From assembly GCF_003385515.1 (NCBI RefSeq), contig NZ_QNVT01000009.1, positions 143,089 to 207,088 on the forward strand: a DNA stretch of 64,000 nt, read 5' to 3'. The notes beneath the pieces were generated by a model. The model had not been told where the DNA came from and did not search any database. It was given only the letters and a program-made list of their open reading frames with translations. The stretch comes from Chryseobacterium pennae. Its GTDB lineage: Bacteria; Bacteroidota; Bacteroidia; Flavobacteriales; Weeksellaceae. Positions 54,839 through 64,000 of this stretch are shown here, piece by piece. Numbering within the stretch: the stretch's first letter is position 1; every line of letters starts with the position of its first letter. A program made the translations under genes and the position numbers.

Positions 54839-55948
54839 TTAAGATAAAATAATAATATCTACCTGTCTTTCATTCAGCCTGTTCATCAAAGTATAGATCC
54901 AACTATAACCGAACAGACGCTGCCAGAGCTTTGCATGAGGTTTTCCAATACAGACTGTGGTAATGTTATGGGCAATCACATACTCAAGGATTCCATTATG
55001 AACACTGCTTTCCTTGACTCTGACAACTTTGGCTCCCAATTCCTGTGCTAAATTAAAATTATTAATCAAATATCGCTGCTTGTCCAATGCTATTTTTTCA
55101 GGGTTTTCAGAAGGTTTCTGAATATAGAGAACCGTCCATGGGCTGTTGTAGTAACTCGCCAGCCTGGCCGTTTTTCTAATGATTGTTTTAGCAATCTTCT
55201 CATTACTGCTAATACAGGCAAGGAATTTTATGGGTTTAAAATTCTCTGTCTTGATTTCTGCCTCTACTTTTCTTTCTACATGGGTGGCCACTTCTTTTAG
55301 CGAAAGTTCACGAAGCTGAAGAATGTGCCCACTCTGAAAAAAATTACTGAGAGCCGTCTGAATTTTCTCTTTTTTATATATTTTCCCTTCTTTCAACCGG
55401 GTGAGCAACTCATCTGCGGTAAGGTCAATATTCACTACTTCATCAGCTAAGGCTAAGATTTTATCCGGAACCCTTTCAGCTACTTCTACCCCTGTAATTT
55501 TTTTAACTTCCTCATTCAGACTTTCAATATGCTGAATATTCATGGCACTGATAACATTGATTCCGTTATCCAGAATTTCCAGCACATCCTGCCATCTTTT
55601 TTTATTTTTAGAACCTTCCACATTGGTGTGGGCCAGCTCATCTACCAGCACTACCTCCGGATGTTCATTGATAATAGCCTGGAGGTCCATTTCCTCCAGA
55701 TTTTTACCTTTATAAAAGACTGATTTTCTTTCAATTGCCGGAATTCCTTCCACCAGAGCTACGGTTTCCTCACGGTCATGGGTTTCTATGTAGCCGATCT
55801 TTACATCAATGCCGTTTCGTAAGAGAGCATGAGCCTCCTGCAGCATCCGGAAAGTCTTCCCAACGCCTGCACTCATCCCGATATAGATTTTAAATTTTCC
55901 TTTCCGGGATTTCTGGATCAGTTCTAAAAAATGTTTTGCTGATGACAT
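54839..55948 (-). CDS. kdpD: KdpD sensor N-terminal part only (KdpD + USP domains)
   Basis: A 369-aa protein from ATG 55948 (MSSAKHFLELIQKSRKGKFK); a start 11 codons upstream is possible. The KdpD domain has the Walker-type GMSAGVGKTFRMLQ, VDELAHTN and RWQDVLEILDNGINV. The universal-stress-protein domain follows (about 235-369; LACISSNEKIAKTII, VCIGKPHAKLWQRLFG). The four membrane helices and the kinase of full KdpD are absent. It ends at the conserved boundary, so it is a split form and not a truncation. Confidence 0.9.
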   Translation of the reverse strand: MSSAKHFLELIQKSRKGKFKIYIGMSAGVGKTFRMLQEAHALLRNGIDVKIGYIETHDREETVALVEGIPAIERKSVFYKGKNLEEMDLQAIINEHPEVVLVDELAHTNVEGSKNKKRWQDVLEILDNGINVISAMNIQHIESLNEEVKKITGVEVAERVPDKILALADEVVNIDLTADELLTRLKEGKIYKKEKIQTALSNFFQSGHILQLRELSLKEVATHVERKVEAEIKTENFKPIKFLACISSNEKIAKTIIRKTARLASYYNSPWTVLYIQKPSENPEKIALDKQRYLINNFNLAQELGAKVVRVKESSVHNGILEYVIAHNITTVCIGKPHAKLWQRLFGYSWIYTLMNRLNERQVDIIILS

Positions 55949-55993
55949 TGATTTTATTCTTTTTAGTTTTATTTTAAACACGTTTTTCTTAGG

Positions 55994-57079
55994 TTAAAAC
56001 CACACCGATAAACTTGTTGTAACGAAAAAATTTCCTTTTCTGAAATCATCATTTTTCGCAAAAACGGCATCCTTGGAAGTAAATCCTCTCGCTTCAGTAC
56101 GGAAAACAACATTTTTAAATACCGCATAATCTACATTCAGTGAATACCCAAAAGTTTGAAAACCGTTAGGAGTTCCGGTACTGATGATCACTCCGTTTTT
56201 ATCGTTATAATATTCCAGTCTTCCAGCCAGCGCCCATTTATTGTTAACCTGATATTTTGCCTGTACGTTAGGGCTGTACCAAATATTATACTGCTCACTT
56301 CCTTTAGTCTTCTGCTCTGCTCCGATATCAAATCCCAGTAAAGCTGAAAATTGATCTGTAAGCTGAAAGCTTCCATACAAATCATGGAAATAACGCATCC
56401 TTTTATTATCCTTAGCTTTATCATTTCCTATAAATGAACTGCTATTCAAAGTTACTTTATCATTGGGTTTGTAGGTCACCTGATGCCCAAAAGAAATACT
56501 TTGGTTCTCTTTTACTTTTGCAATACGCTGCCAGCCATTCAGTACCAACCCACTTAAAAACCATTTTCCATTGTCTGAAGTATAGGAAATCTTGGCTCCG
56601 GTTTCAAAATAAGGCGAATTTTCAGCAGCAAAACTTCTGGTCAGGTTGATATTATCTTTTCCTATGGCACTTTCCCAGCCGATATGGGAAGGCACGATTC
56701 CCGCATCAATCCATAGGTTTTTATTTTTTGATATTTTGATTCCTACATTTGCTTCGTTGATATATCGTAAAGCATTCTGTTCTGCAGCCATATTATCCTG
56801 TGCGTAAGTTCCACCCATTAATGCAAGATTGGCACGAACATTTTCACTCTGATAATTAGCTTTTATAAGCCCCAAGTTAAGGTTCAACTCATTATGCCTG
56901 TTGTATGAGTATAAAAAGTTTTGACGGAGATGATCTCCCGGCTCATTAAAATCATAGGTATAAAAGAGTTCTGCATAGGCAGAAAATGTAACTTTTGATT
57001 CTGTTTTTAATGAGTCTGACGATTGTGCTTTGGAAAGAAATGTTCCAAAAATTGCACCTATAAATAGATATTTTTTCAC
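55994..57079 (-). CDS. outer-membrane porin-like beta-barrel of the Kdp operon
   Basis: A 361-aa protein with a signal peptide (MKKYLFIGAIFGTFLSKAQ) and alternating beta strands throughout, ending with the aromatic VTTSLSVWF expected of outer-membrane barrels. WIDAGIVPSHIGWESAIG and YFETGAKISYTSDNGK resemble phosphate/anion-type porins. It sits between kdpC and kdpD. It may let potassium or its counter-ion through the outer membrane; the role is inferred from place. Confidence 0.8.
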   Translation of the reverse strand: MKKYLFIGAIFGTFLSKAQSSDSLKTESKVTFSAYAELFYTYDFNEPGDHLRQNFLYSYNRHNELNLNLGLIKANYQSENVRANLALMGGTYAQDNMAAEQNALRYINEANVGIKISKNKNLWIDAGIVPSHIGWESAIGKDNINLTRSFAAENSPYFETGAKISYTSDNGKWFLSGLVLNGWQRIAKVKENQSISFGHQVTYKPNDKVTLNSSSFIGNDKAKDNKRMRYFHDLYGSFQLTDQFSALLGFDIGAEQKTKGSEQYNIWYSPNVQAKYQVNNKWALAGRLEYYNDKNGVIISTGTPNGFQTFGYSLNVDYAVFKNVVFRTEARGFTSKDAVFAKNDDFRKGNFFVTTSLSVWF

Positions 57080-57095
57080 GTTAGTCGTAAATTAT

Positions 57096-57130
57096 TAACC
57101 ATGTCAAGGTTTGGAACCTTGACATGGTTA
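57096..57130. repeat. perfect 16-bp inverted repeat between kdpC and porin genes
   Basis: TAACCATGTCAAGGTT (57096-57111), a 3-nt loop, and the exact reverse complement (57115-57130). It has no T run, so it is more likely an mRNA-processing or REP-type element than a simple terminator. Confidence 0.7.
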
Positions 57131-57146
57131 GTTCAAGATTATTAGA

Positions 57147-57704
57147 TTATTTTAATTGGTCCAAAGCTATATTAAGCTTTAAAACATTGATTTTTGAAGG
57201 CCCAAAAAGTCGTAAAAATGGCTTTTCAGTTTGATTTTTAACTAAGGTATTGATCTGCTCTACAGAAAGGCTTCTCATTTTGGCAATTCTCTTTGCCTGA
57301 TATAAAGCTCCTTCTTCTGAAATATCAGGATCCAATCCACTTCCACTCGCTGTAACGAGCTCTACAGGAACTTTTGTGTTTTCCATTTCCGGATTCTGCA
57401 GCTTGAGAGTGTCTATTCTTTTCTGAACAGTTTCCAGATATTCTTCATTGCTTGGCCCTTTATTACTTCCCCCACTTCCTGCTGCATTATAGTTTACTGA
57501 GGATGGGCGGCCATGGAAATATTTTTCAGATTTAAATTCCTGTCCGATATTGGCATAGAACTTTTGTCCTTTGTAATTAATGATCTCTGCATTTCCCTGG
57601 TTAGGTAATACTTTTGATCCGCCATATACAACGATCAGATAAATTCCTACAACTGCCAGCATTACAAGTGTTAATCTGAATGCTGAAACGATATGATTTT
57701 TCAT
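57147..57704 (-). CDS. kdpC: potassium-transporting ATPase subunit C
   Basis: A 185-aa subunit with one N-terminal membrane helix (TLVMLAVVGIYLIVVYGGS). The KdpC motifs are YFHGRPSSVNYNAAGSGGSN, ELVTASGSGLDPDIS and RLFGPSKINVLKLNIAL. It stabilises the KdpFABC complex and assists ATP binding. It starts 10 nt after kdpB. Confidence 0.95.
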   Translation of the reverse strand: MKNHIVSAFRLTLVMLAVVGIYLIVVYGGSKVLPNQGNAEIINYKGQKFYANIGQEFKSEKYFHGRPSSVNYNAAGSGGSNKGPSNEEYLETVQKRIDTLKLQNPEMENTKVPVELVTASGSGLDPDISEEGALYQAKRIAKMRSLSVEQINTLVKNQTEKPFLRLFGPSKINVLKLNIALDQLK

Positions 57705-57714
57705 TTTTTTAATT

Positions 57715-59754
57715 TTAATAGAATAAACTAATCAGTAAGTCAATGATCTTGATTCCAATAAACGGTACAATGACTCCTCCCAACCCATAGATCAAAAGAT
57801 TTCTTCTTAATAATGCACTGGCACCGATCGGCTTGTAAGCCACTCCTTTTAATGCTAATGGAATCAGGAAAGGAATAATCACCGCATTGAAAATAACCGC
57901 TGATAAAATGGCTGTTTCCGGACTATGAAGATTCATGATATTCAATTTCTGAAGCGATGGAATAAAGGTGATAAACAGCGCCGGGATGATGGCAAAATAC
58001 TTCGCCACATCATTGGCAATACTGAAAGTTGTCAAAGTACCACGGGTCATCAGTAACTGTTTTCCAATCTCTACGATCTCAATCAGTTTGGTAGGGTCAT
58101 TATCAAGGTCTACCATATTTCCTGCTTCTTTTGCAGCCTGGGTTCCGCTATTCATCGCTACGCCCACATCAGCCTGAGCAAGTGCCGGAGCATCATTCGT
58201 TCCGTCTCCCATCATCGCTACCAGCTTTCCTTCCTGCTGTTCCTTCTTGATGTAGTTCATCTTATCTTCCGGTTTGGCTTCAGCAATAAAATCATCTACC
58301 CCTGCTTTTTCGGCAATAAACTTTGCCGTTAAAGGATTATCTCCGGTTACCATTACCGTTTTCACTCCCATTTTTCTCAACCGCTGGAAACGTTCCTGGA
58401 TCCCCGTTTTAATAATATCCTGAAGTTCAATAACTCCCCATACTTTTTCGTTAACGGATACTACTAAAGGAGTTCCTCCGTTTTCAGAAATTTTGGTTAC
58501 CGCATCCTGGGTTTCCTGCGGGAAAAGATTCCCGGTTTTTTCAGTCAGTTTTTTTATCGTATCATAAGCTCCTTTTCTGATTCTGGTTTCTTCAAAATCA
58601 ATTCCTGAAGTTCTGGTTTCAGCAGTAAAATCAATGTAAACTGGATTGGGAACTAACAAATCTTCCGATTTAAGAGCACTCAATTCAATAATAGATTTTC
58701 CTTCCGGTGTTTCATCCGCAACAGAACTCAAAGCAGAGGCTTTAATAAAGTCTTCAACCTTAATTCCGTTGGCCGGATGAAATTGAGTGGCTTTACGATT
58801 TCCGATGGTAATTGTTCCGGTTTTATCAAGTAACAAAACATCAATATCACCTGCTGTTTCTACTGCTTTTCCACTTTTTGTGATAACATTTGCTCTTAAA
58901 GCTCTATCCATTCCCGCAATTCCGATTGCAGAAAGCAGACCTCCAATTGTTGTCGGAATGAGACAAACGAAAAGTGAAATAAATGCCGCAATGGTAATTG
59001 GAGTCTGCGCATAATCTGCAAAAGGCTTTAAGGTTAGGGTTACAATAATAAAAGTAAGGGTAAACCCTGCTAGTAATATGGTTAATGCGATTTCGTTAGG
59101 TGTTTTTTGTCTTGAGGCTCCTTCTACAAGAGCAATCATTTTATCTAAGAAAGATTCTCCGGGTTTAGTAGTTACTTTTACCTTAATTCTATCAGATAAT
59201 ACTTTTGTACCACCGGTTACTGAACTTTTATCCCCTCCTGATTCACGAATAACAGGCGCACTTTCTCCGGTAATAGCAGATTCATCAATGGTAGCCAACC
59301 CTTCAATAATTTCTCCATCCATCGGAATCTGATCTCCGGCTTCACAAAGAAAGATATCTCCTAACTTCATTTCTGCTGACATTTTTAAGACCGTTTCCAC
59401 CTGAAATCCTGCTTTATTATCTATGACAAGTTTAGCAGGAGTTTCTTCACGGGTTTTTCTCAAGGTATCAGCCTGTGCTTTTCCTCTGGCTTCTGCGATA
59501 GCTTCAGCAAAATTGGCAAATAATACTGTAAAAAACAGGATGATGAATACCAGGAAATTATAAGAGAAGCTTCCCTGGGTTTTATCACCAGCCAAGCTGA
59601 ACATGCTTACGATAAACATGACCACTGTTCCGATCTCCACCAGGAACATGACTGGATTTTTAAACATAATTTTCGGGTTCAGTTTTACGAATGACTGTTT
59701 TATCGCTTCGTTTACCAAATCTCTTTGAAACAATGTTTGTGATTGATTTTTCAT
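57715..59754 (-). CDS. kdpB: potassium-transporting ATPase subunit B
   Basis: A 679-aa P-type ATPase from ATG 59754 ([20 protein letters not shown]). Key motifs are [15 protein letters not shown], the phosphorylated [11 protein letters not shown] and [20 protein letters not shown]. It hydrolyses ATP to power K+ uptake through KdpA. The frame extends 11 codons upstream, but the shorter start fits the family. It is 180 nt downstream of kdpA, a larger gap than usual in such operons, with no ORF inside. Confidence 0.96.
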   Translation of the reverse strand: MKNQSQTLFQRDLVNEAIKQSFVKLNPKIMFKNPVMFLVEIGTVVMFIVSMFSLAGDKTQGSFSYNFLVFIILFFTVLFANFAEAIAEARGKAQADTLRKTREETPAKLVIDNKAGFQVETVLKMSAEMKLGDIFLCEAGDQIPMDGEIIEGLATIDESAITGESAPVIRESGGDKSSVTGGTKVLSDRIKVKVTTKPGESFLDKMIALVEGASRQKTPNEIALTILLAGFTLTFIIVTLTLKPFADYAQTPITIAAFISLFVCLIPTTIGGLLSAIGIAGMDRALRANVITKSGKAVETAGDIDVLLLDKTGTITIGNRKATQFHPANGIKVEDFIKASALSSVADETPEGKSIIELSALKSEDLLVPNPVYIDFTAETRTSGIDFEETRIRKGAYDTIKKLTEKTGNLFPQETQDAVTKISENGGTPLVVSVNEKVWGVIELQDIIKTGIQERFQRLRKMGVKTVMVTGDNPLTAKFIAEKAGVDDFIAEAKPEDKMNYIKKEQQEGKLVAMMGDGTNDAPALAQADVGVAMNSGTQAAKEAGNMVDLDNDPTKLIEIVEIGKQLLMTRGTLTTFSIANDVAKYFAIIPALFITFIPSLQKLNIMNLHSPETAILSAVIFNAVIIPFLIPLALKGVAYKPIGASALLRRNLLIYGLGGVIVPFIGIKIIDLLISLFY

Positions 59755-59934
59755 TTTTTTGAAAGAGTTTATATCATTATAAATCAATAATAACCATCAA
59801 GAGAAACCAAATTATAAGGGTTTAGAAATGGATAATATTATGAGTGAACGTTTCGGTAAGTTTTAGACTAGTTCCTTAAACAATTCAGCTTTCTTAATGG
59901 TTGAATATTGATTTTAATTTTTAATGTTCACAAT

Positions 59935-61629
59935 TTATTTAGAGAAATACTGTATCTGTTCTGCAATAGGCCCAAGGGTTAATGCAGGGAAGAAAGAGAG
60001 TGCTGCAATAAGCAGAATGACTGCAAGTGTCATAAAGCCAAATGTTGCCGTATCTGTTTTCAATGTTCCTGAACTTTCCGGGATAAATTTCTTCTGAGCC
60101 AGCAAACCTGCAATGGCTACCGGACCTATGATTGGGATAAACCTTGATAAAAGCAGTACTATTCCTGTTGAAATATTCCACCATGGGGTGTTATCTCCCA
60201 ACCCTTCAAATCCTGATCCGTTATTCGCTGAAGAAGAGGTAAACTCATACAGCATTTCACTGAAACCATGGAATCCAGGATTATTTAATGTTTTAGCTCC
60301 AAATTCTGGCAGATAAGCCGTTAAAGCCGTTCCTACAAGAATTAAAAATGGATGAAACAGAGCAACAATCATCGCAATCTTCATTTCTTTAGCCTCAATC
60401 TTTTTCCCCATAAATTCAGGAGTTCGTCCTACCATCAAGCCGCTGATAAACACAGCAAGAATAATGAAAATAAAATAGTTCAGAATTCCTACTCCACAAC
60501 CTCCATAGAAGCAATTGATCATCATCGCAAGAAGTTCATTCATCCCTGAAAGAGGCATTGTACTGTCATGCATTGAGTTTACCGAACCAGTAGAAATTAC
60601 TGTAGTTGCAATGCTCCAATATCCTGATGCTGCACTTCCGAAACGGATTTCCTTTCCTTCCATGGCTCCAAGGCTGCTGTCGGCTCCCATTTTTGTAATC
60701 AGAGGGTTGCCTCCTGTCTCATTGACAATATTGGGAATGGTAAGCGCCAGAAATCCAACGGTCATTACAGTAAAAATAACCCACGACAGCTTTCTTTTCT
60801 TTAAATAGAACCCTAAGGCAAAGACCAATGCAAAAGGAATGATCATCTGGGTGACCATCTCTGTCATGTTCGTCGTATAATTAGGATTTTCAAGAGGATG
60901 GGCAGAATTAGCTCCGAAAAAACCACCTCCATTGGTTCCCAAATGCTTAATGGCAACAAAAGCAGCCACAGGACCTCTGGAAACTTCTATTTTTTGTCCT
61001 TCAAGGGTAGTAATATGATCTTTTCCTTCAAAAGTCATGGGACTTCCGTTGATAGAAAGAATCAAAGCAACCACTACACTGATCGGAAGTAAAATTCTAA
61101 TCATTGACTTGGTAAAATAATCATAGAAATTACCCAATTCTGTAGCCGTTTTTTCTTTAAAAGCTTTGAAAAGAACAGCCATAGCAGCCATTCCCGTTGC
61201 AGCCGTTACAAACTGTAAAAACATCAGATAAAGCTGGCTTAAGTAGCTTACTCCTGTTTCTCCCGAATAGTGCTGTAAATTACAGTTGACTAAGAATGAA
61301 ATGGTTGTATTAAAAGCCAGATCAGGTGACATATTTGGGTTTCCGTCAGGATTTAAAGGTAACCAGGCCTGAGTCATCAGAAGAGTAAATCCTACTATAA
61401 ACCAAACCAGGTTAATCGCCAACATCGCATACATATTCTGCTTCCAGTTCATCTGGCGATTGGGATTAATTCCCGATATTTTATAAATTAACTTTTCAAC
61501 CGGCTGAAAAACCGGATCTAAAAAGGTTTTCTTGTGTCCATAGACATTAGCAATATATTTACCTAAAAATATTCCGATAACTAATGTGATAGCAAACATG
61601 GCTATGATGCCTAAAATTTCTGTATTCAT
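59935..61629 (-). CDS. kdpA: potassium-transporting ATPase subunit A
   Basis: A 564-aa membrane channel-like subunit with about ten helices. Potassium selectivity-filter regions are seen in TTISFLVNCNLQHYSGETG, TNGGGFFGANSAHPLENP and FYGGCGVGILNY. It binds and moves K+ through the Kdp complex. It starts 5 nt after the kdpF stop, so it is coupled to the small membrane genes upstream. Confidence 0.96.
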   Translation of the reverse strand: MNTEILGIIAMFAITLVIGIFLGKYIANVYGHKKTFLDPVFQPVEKLIYKISGINPNRQMNWKQNMYAMLAINLVWFIVGFTLLMTQAWLPLNPDGNPNMSPDLAFNTTISFLVNCNLQHYSGETGVSYLSQLYLMFLQFVTAATGMAAMAVLFKAFKEKTATELGNFYDYFTKSMIRILLPISVVVALILSINGSPMTFEGKDHITTLEGQKIEVSRGPVAAFVAIKHLGTNGGGFFGANSAHPLENPNYTTNMTEMVTQMIIPFALVFALGFYLKKRKLSWVIFTVMTVGFLALTIPNIVNETGGNPLITKMGADSSLGAMEGKEIRFGSAASGYWSIATTVISTGSVNSMHDSTMPLSGMNELLAMMINCFYGGCGVGILNYFIFIILAVFISGLMVGRTPEFMGKKIEAKEMKIAMIVALFHPFLILVGTALTAYLPEFGAKTLNNPGFHGFSEMLYEFTSSSANNGSGFEGLGDNTPWWNISTGIVLLLSRFIPIIGPVAIAGLLAQKKFIPESSGTLKTDTATFGFMTLAVILLIAALSFFPALTLGPIAEQIQYFSK

Positions 61630-61634
61630 GATCT

Positions 61635-61712
61635 CTAAAATTTTTCAGGTTTCATTAAAACATAACAGATATACACAAAGGCAAGTATTGAAAGGAAAAA
61701 TAAACTCCACAT
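61635..61712 (-). CDS. kdpF: potassium-transporting ATPase subunit F
   Basis: A 25-aa single-helix peptide: MWSLFFLSILAFVYICYVLM ending in KPEKF, the KdpF pattern. It stabilises KdpFABC in the membrane. It lies directly upstream of kdpA with a 5-nt gap and directly downstream of the next small ORF. Confidence 0.88.
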   Translation of the reverse strand: MWSLFFLSILAFVYICYVLMKPEKF

Positions 61713-61716
61713 AATT

Positions 61717-61800
61717 TTATATTCTATCAAAAAATTCAACTGATTTATACAAAAGCCAAAACAATACTGCAAACAGCAGGATCAAACTTATAAGCATCAT
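61717..61800 (-). CDS. 27-aa single-pass membrane peptide upstream of kdpF
   Basis: MMLISLILLFAVLFWLLYKS followed by VEFFDRI. It has one membrane helix, a 4-nt gap to kdpF and an ATGA overlap with the ORF upstream. It is not a known Kdp subunit to my knowledge. Tight spacing and hydrophobic content argue that it is expressed. Confidence 0.6.
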   Translation of the reverse strand: MMLISLILLFAVLFWLLYKSVEFFDRI

Positions 61801-61904
61801 ATCTTTATTATTAAGGTTAAGAGAGTAAACAATACATACGATACAATCAGCAAACTAAAAGTGGAATGCTCCCGTTTTTTCAACGTTTTTCTTGAAATTG
61901 TCAT
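61797..61904 (-). CDS. 35-aa basic-headed membrane peptide, first gene of the kdp run
   Basis: MTISRKTLKKREHSTFSLLI, then a hydrophobic helix (VSYVLFTLLTLIIKI). Its stop overlaps the next start (ATGA). The positive N-terminus and one helix give a clear inside-facing start. No family is recognised. Confidence 0.6.
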   Translation of the reverse strand: MTISRKTLKKREHSTFSLLIVSYVLFTLLTLIIKI

Positions 61905-62023
61905 TTTTAAATATTTTATTCAGAGACTATATGCCAAAAGAAAGTCCAATCCTTAAACAAACAACATAAAATACTATAAAACAACACATTAAACCAATAC
62001 GATTATCTGTATAAAAACAGAAA

Positions 62024-62044
62024 AGCCTATCAAAATGATAGGCT
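62024..62044 (-). terminator. terminator after the response-regulator gene
   Basis: AGCCTATCA (62024-62032) pairs perfectly with TGATAGGCT (62036-62044) and is followed on the minus strand by a short T-rich tract. It separates the regulator from the kdp structural genes. Confidence 0.8.
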
Positions 62045-62066
62045 CTTTATTAAAATGATAAAAGGT

Positions 62067-63392
62067 TTATTTCAGTCCGTATTCTTCGAGTTTACGATAT
62101 AGCGTAGCAATTCCAATTTCGAGGAGTCTGGCCGCTTCTGCCTTATTACCTTTTGTGTATTGCAATACTTTTTGGATATGAATTTTTTCAAGAGATCTTA
62201 TGCTCAAAGAATCACTTTCCTGAGCAGGCTTTTCTGAATAGAGTGGAAGACTTTCTGCGTCCAGGATATTATCATTCATCAGAATCAGACTTCGTTCTAC
62301 CGCATTCCTTAATTCCCTGATATTTCCTTTCCAGTTATTTTTTTCCAGCATTTTGTAATAATCCGGGCTTACCTGAATGGATGACAAATGTAACTTATGT
62401 GAAAATATATCGATGAAGTTCTTCGCAAGCATTTTCAGATCCTCTTTTCTTTCTCTTAAAGCAGGCAGTGTAATTTCAAAAACATTCAGTCTGAAATACA
62501 GATCTTCTCTGAAATTTCCATGTCTTATTTCCTCTTCAAGATTTCTATTGGTAGCGGCAATCAGCCTGAAATCAGATTTAGAGACTTTGGTTTCCCCCAT
62601 TTTGATAAACTCTCCGGTTTCCAGGACCCTAAGCAGCTTTGCCTGAAGTTCTATTGGCATTTCACCCATTTCATCCAGAAATAAGGTTCCTCCATGGGCT
62701 TCTTCAATCAGTCCTTTTTTATCTCTCAAGGCACCTGTAAAAGAACCTTGTTTATGACCGAACAGTTCGCTTTCTAAGATTTCCTTGCTAAAAGCAGAGC
62801 AATTAATCGCCACAAAGTTATTTTTCTTTCGTTCACTTCCTTCATGGATTGCATTTGCAAACACCTCTTTTCCGGTTCCTGTTTCGCCTGTTAAAAGCAC
62901 TGCCGCATCTGTTAGTGCTACTTTTTCTGCTAGTTTCTTAGCCTGCAAAATCAAAGGAGAAATACCTATGATTTGTCCAAAACCTTTGGGCACTCCGGTT
63001 GGCTGAATCGTTTTTATTCGATTGTCCTTTACCTTTTCCAGAGCCTTATATACCAGAGGAATAATCTTCTCGTTATCATCTCCTTTTACCAGATAATCAT
63101 AGGCACCATTTTTCATAGCCTGCACTGCATCGGTAATATTTCCGAATGCAGTCATCAGGATAATTTCAAGCTGTGGATATTTAGTCTTAATAGATCTTAC
63201 CAGTTCTACCCCAAAAGCATCAGGGAGCCGGACATCGCTTAAAACTACATCAAAATCATACTGCTCCAGCATCGTCATTGCAGAACGTGCTGTAGAAGCT
63301 TCTTTTACATTAAAATTCTCTTGGGAAAGGATCATTCCTAATAGCTTAAGGAGCTTGATCTCGTCATCAATGATCAGAATGTTTCCGGACAT
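62067..63392 (-). CDS. sigma-54-dependent response regulator (NtrC family)
   Basis: A 441-aa regulator. The receiver domain (1-120) has the phospho-acceptor Asp in VVLSDVRLPD (about residue 53) and LVKGDD near the end. The AAA+ domain has Walker A GETGTGKEVFANAI, the sigma-54-contact loop as GSFTGA (a GAFTGA variant), Walker B GTLFLDEMGEM and an arginine finger region. The C-terminal Fis helix-turn-helix is NKAEAARLLEIGIATLYRKL. Its place directly upstream of kdp suggests it replaces the usual KdpE. It has its own -7 promoter box. Confidence 0.9.
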   Translation of the reverse strand: MSGNILIIDDEIKLLKLLGMILSQENFNVKEASTARSAMTMLEQYDFDVVLSDVRLPDAFGVELVRSIKTKYPQLEIILMTAFGNITDAVQAMKNGAYDYLVKGDDNEKIIPLVYKALEKVKDNRIKTIQPTGVPKGFGQIIGISPLILQAKKLAEKVALTDAAVLLTGETGTGKEVFANAIHEGSERKKNNFVAINCSAFSKEILESELFGHKQGSFTGALRDKKGLIEEAHGGTLFLDEMGEMPIELQAKLLRVLETGEFIKMGETKVSKSDFRLIAATNRNLEEEIRHGNFREDLYFRLNVFEITLPALRERKEDLKMLAKNFIDIFSHKLHLSSIQVSPDYYKMLEKNNWKGNIRELRNAVERSLILMNDNILDAESLPLYSEKPAQESDSLSIRSLEKIHIQKVLQYTKGNKAEAARLLEIGIATLYRKLEEYGLK

Positions 63393-63417
63393 TATAATTC
63401 TTTTTGGAAAACTGATA

Positions 63418-63425
63418 CAAACTTA
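63418..63425 (-). promoter_or_regulatory. -7 promoter element of the response-regulator gene
   Basis: TAAGTTTG on the minus strand, 25 nt before the start. Confidence 0.5.
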
Positions 63426-63933
63426 TTGATTTTATTTGAGGAAAATCCCTTTATAAAAGAAATTAATTTTATCATGTCCCTTATTCTAGGAGCTTAATCC
63501 TGCTATTCACTCATACTCCTCGCGCCTTTCTATCCCAACACTTAAGCCCTGCTCTCCCACTCCTGCTGTGGGGTAACCGTTACTATCAGGGCTAGGAAGG
63601 GCAATAGATAATAAATATATGGCTGTGAAGCTGATTGTAAGATTATTGATTGGTAATGAGTAGTAATGATGAATATTTGTATGATGCTTTAGATTCTCAG
63701 TACTACTCACTATTTGTTATTCCGTAGGGATCCAGTCAACATTATCCATCTTATTATTGTATTCAAGTTTACCATTAAAAATAAGAAGCTATTTTTCTCC
63801 TTTCAACCGTTGGGATCTTTCAGGCTGACAAAATATGGTAATACAGACGAGTCCAATGATATCAGAAATATAACTTGATAAAATAAAGACAATGTAAAGA
63901 GAAAATAAGCATCAGGGATTCTACAGGCTCAGC

Positions 63934-63961
63934 ATTCAATAGAAACGGGCTTTAGCCAAAA
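63934..63961. repeat. REP-like repeat unit, second copy
   Basis: Contains ATTCAATAG and the palindromic CGGGCTTTAGCC followed by AAAA, the reverse complement of the blocks at 30215-30280. Confidence 0.6.
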
Positions 63962-64000
63962 CATAGATACTAGATAATATTCAATACTTATTGCTTATCA

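Larger units (their letters stand above)
63393..64000. other. gene-free stretch at the right edge
   Basis: No full gene. A short minus-strand tail FNGKLEYNNKMDNVDWIPTE ends at about 63721; it may be a gene remnant. A REP-like unit lies at 63934-63961. Confidence 0.5.

Noticed and set aside
61920..61945. Sigma-54 promoter before the kdp small genes
   Set aside because: The minus strand has TGGCA for the -24 part, but the GC of the -12 part is missing at the proper distance.
63507..63710. 67-codon minus-strand frame near the right edge
   Set aside because: No motif, low-complexity composition and no signal before the start.

Overview
The window looks like a chromosome segment of a Flavobacteriia bacterium of the Chryseobacterium/Elizabethkingia type (inference). 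The grounds are low GC, a SusC/SusD pair, a type IX secretion sorting tail, a GLPGLI protein with a grasp-with-spasm peptide cluster, an Oar-like TonB receptor, and repeated use of the Bacteroidetes -7 promoter element TAnnTTTG. No intact rRNA, tRNA or CRISPR array was seen.

Region 1 (1-9.8 kb) is part of an integrative conjugative element. It holds topoisomerase III (cut by the window edge), a DUF3945 protein, a small excisionase-like protein and the excision regulator RteC. These are followed by a redox/regulatory cargo (HxlR regulator, two short-chain dehydrogenases, DoxX, AraC regulator) and two small DNA-binding proteins.

Region 2 (9.8-24.5 kb) is a defence island. It begins in a gene-free stretch with several tRNA T-arm-like fragments and carries a large serine recombinase. 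Two nested pairs of direct repeats flank it (10061-10110 with 24422-24471; 12302-12315 with 23823-23836). Its core is a tight + strand run: a single-chain SIR2-APAZ-short Argonaute, a type I-like methylase, a specificity subunit, an SMC-like AAA ATPase and an HNH nuclease. There is no HsdR. The HNH reading frame is broken by an in-frame TAG, with 81 further sense codons behind it. A convergent restriction-endonuclease-fold protein closes the island.

Region 3 (24.5-37.9 kb) is ordinary chromosome: a secreted protein, an e(P4)-type acid phosphatase, MgtC, an SH3 protein, PrmA, a FabG-like reductase, and a SusC/SusD/phosphoesterase operon.

Region 4 (38.1-41.9 kb) is a RiPP cluster. A short candidate precursor is separated by a perfect 12-bp palindrome from a lipoprotein, an ATP-grasp maturase, a 64-aa coupled protein, a SPASM maturase and a GLPGLI protein.

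Region 5 (41.9-53 kb) has a decayed small membrane gene, a glycerophosphodiesterase, an Oar-like receptor, LigA, a T9SS leucine-rich-repeat protein and small hypotheticals.

Region 6 (53-63.4 kb, all minus strand) is a Kdp potassium-uptake locus. Transcription order is a sigma-54 response regulator, then three tiny membrane ORFs (the last is KdpF), KdpA, KdpB, KdpC, a porin, a KdpD sensor lacking its kinase half, and a separate histidine kinase.
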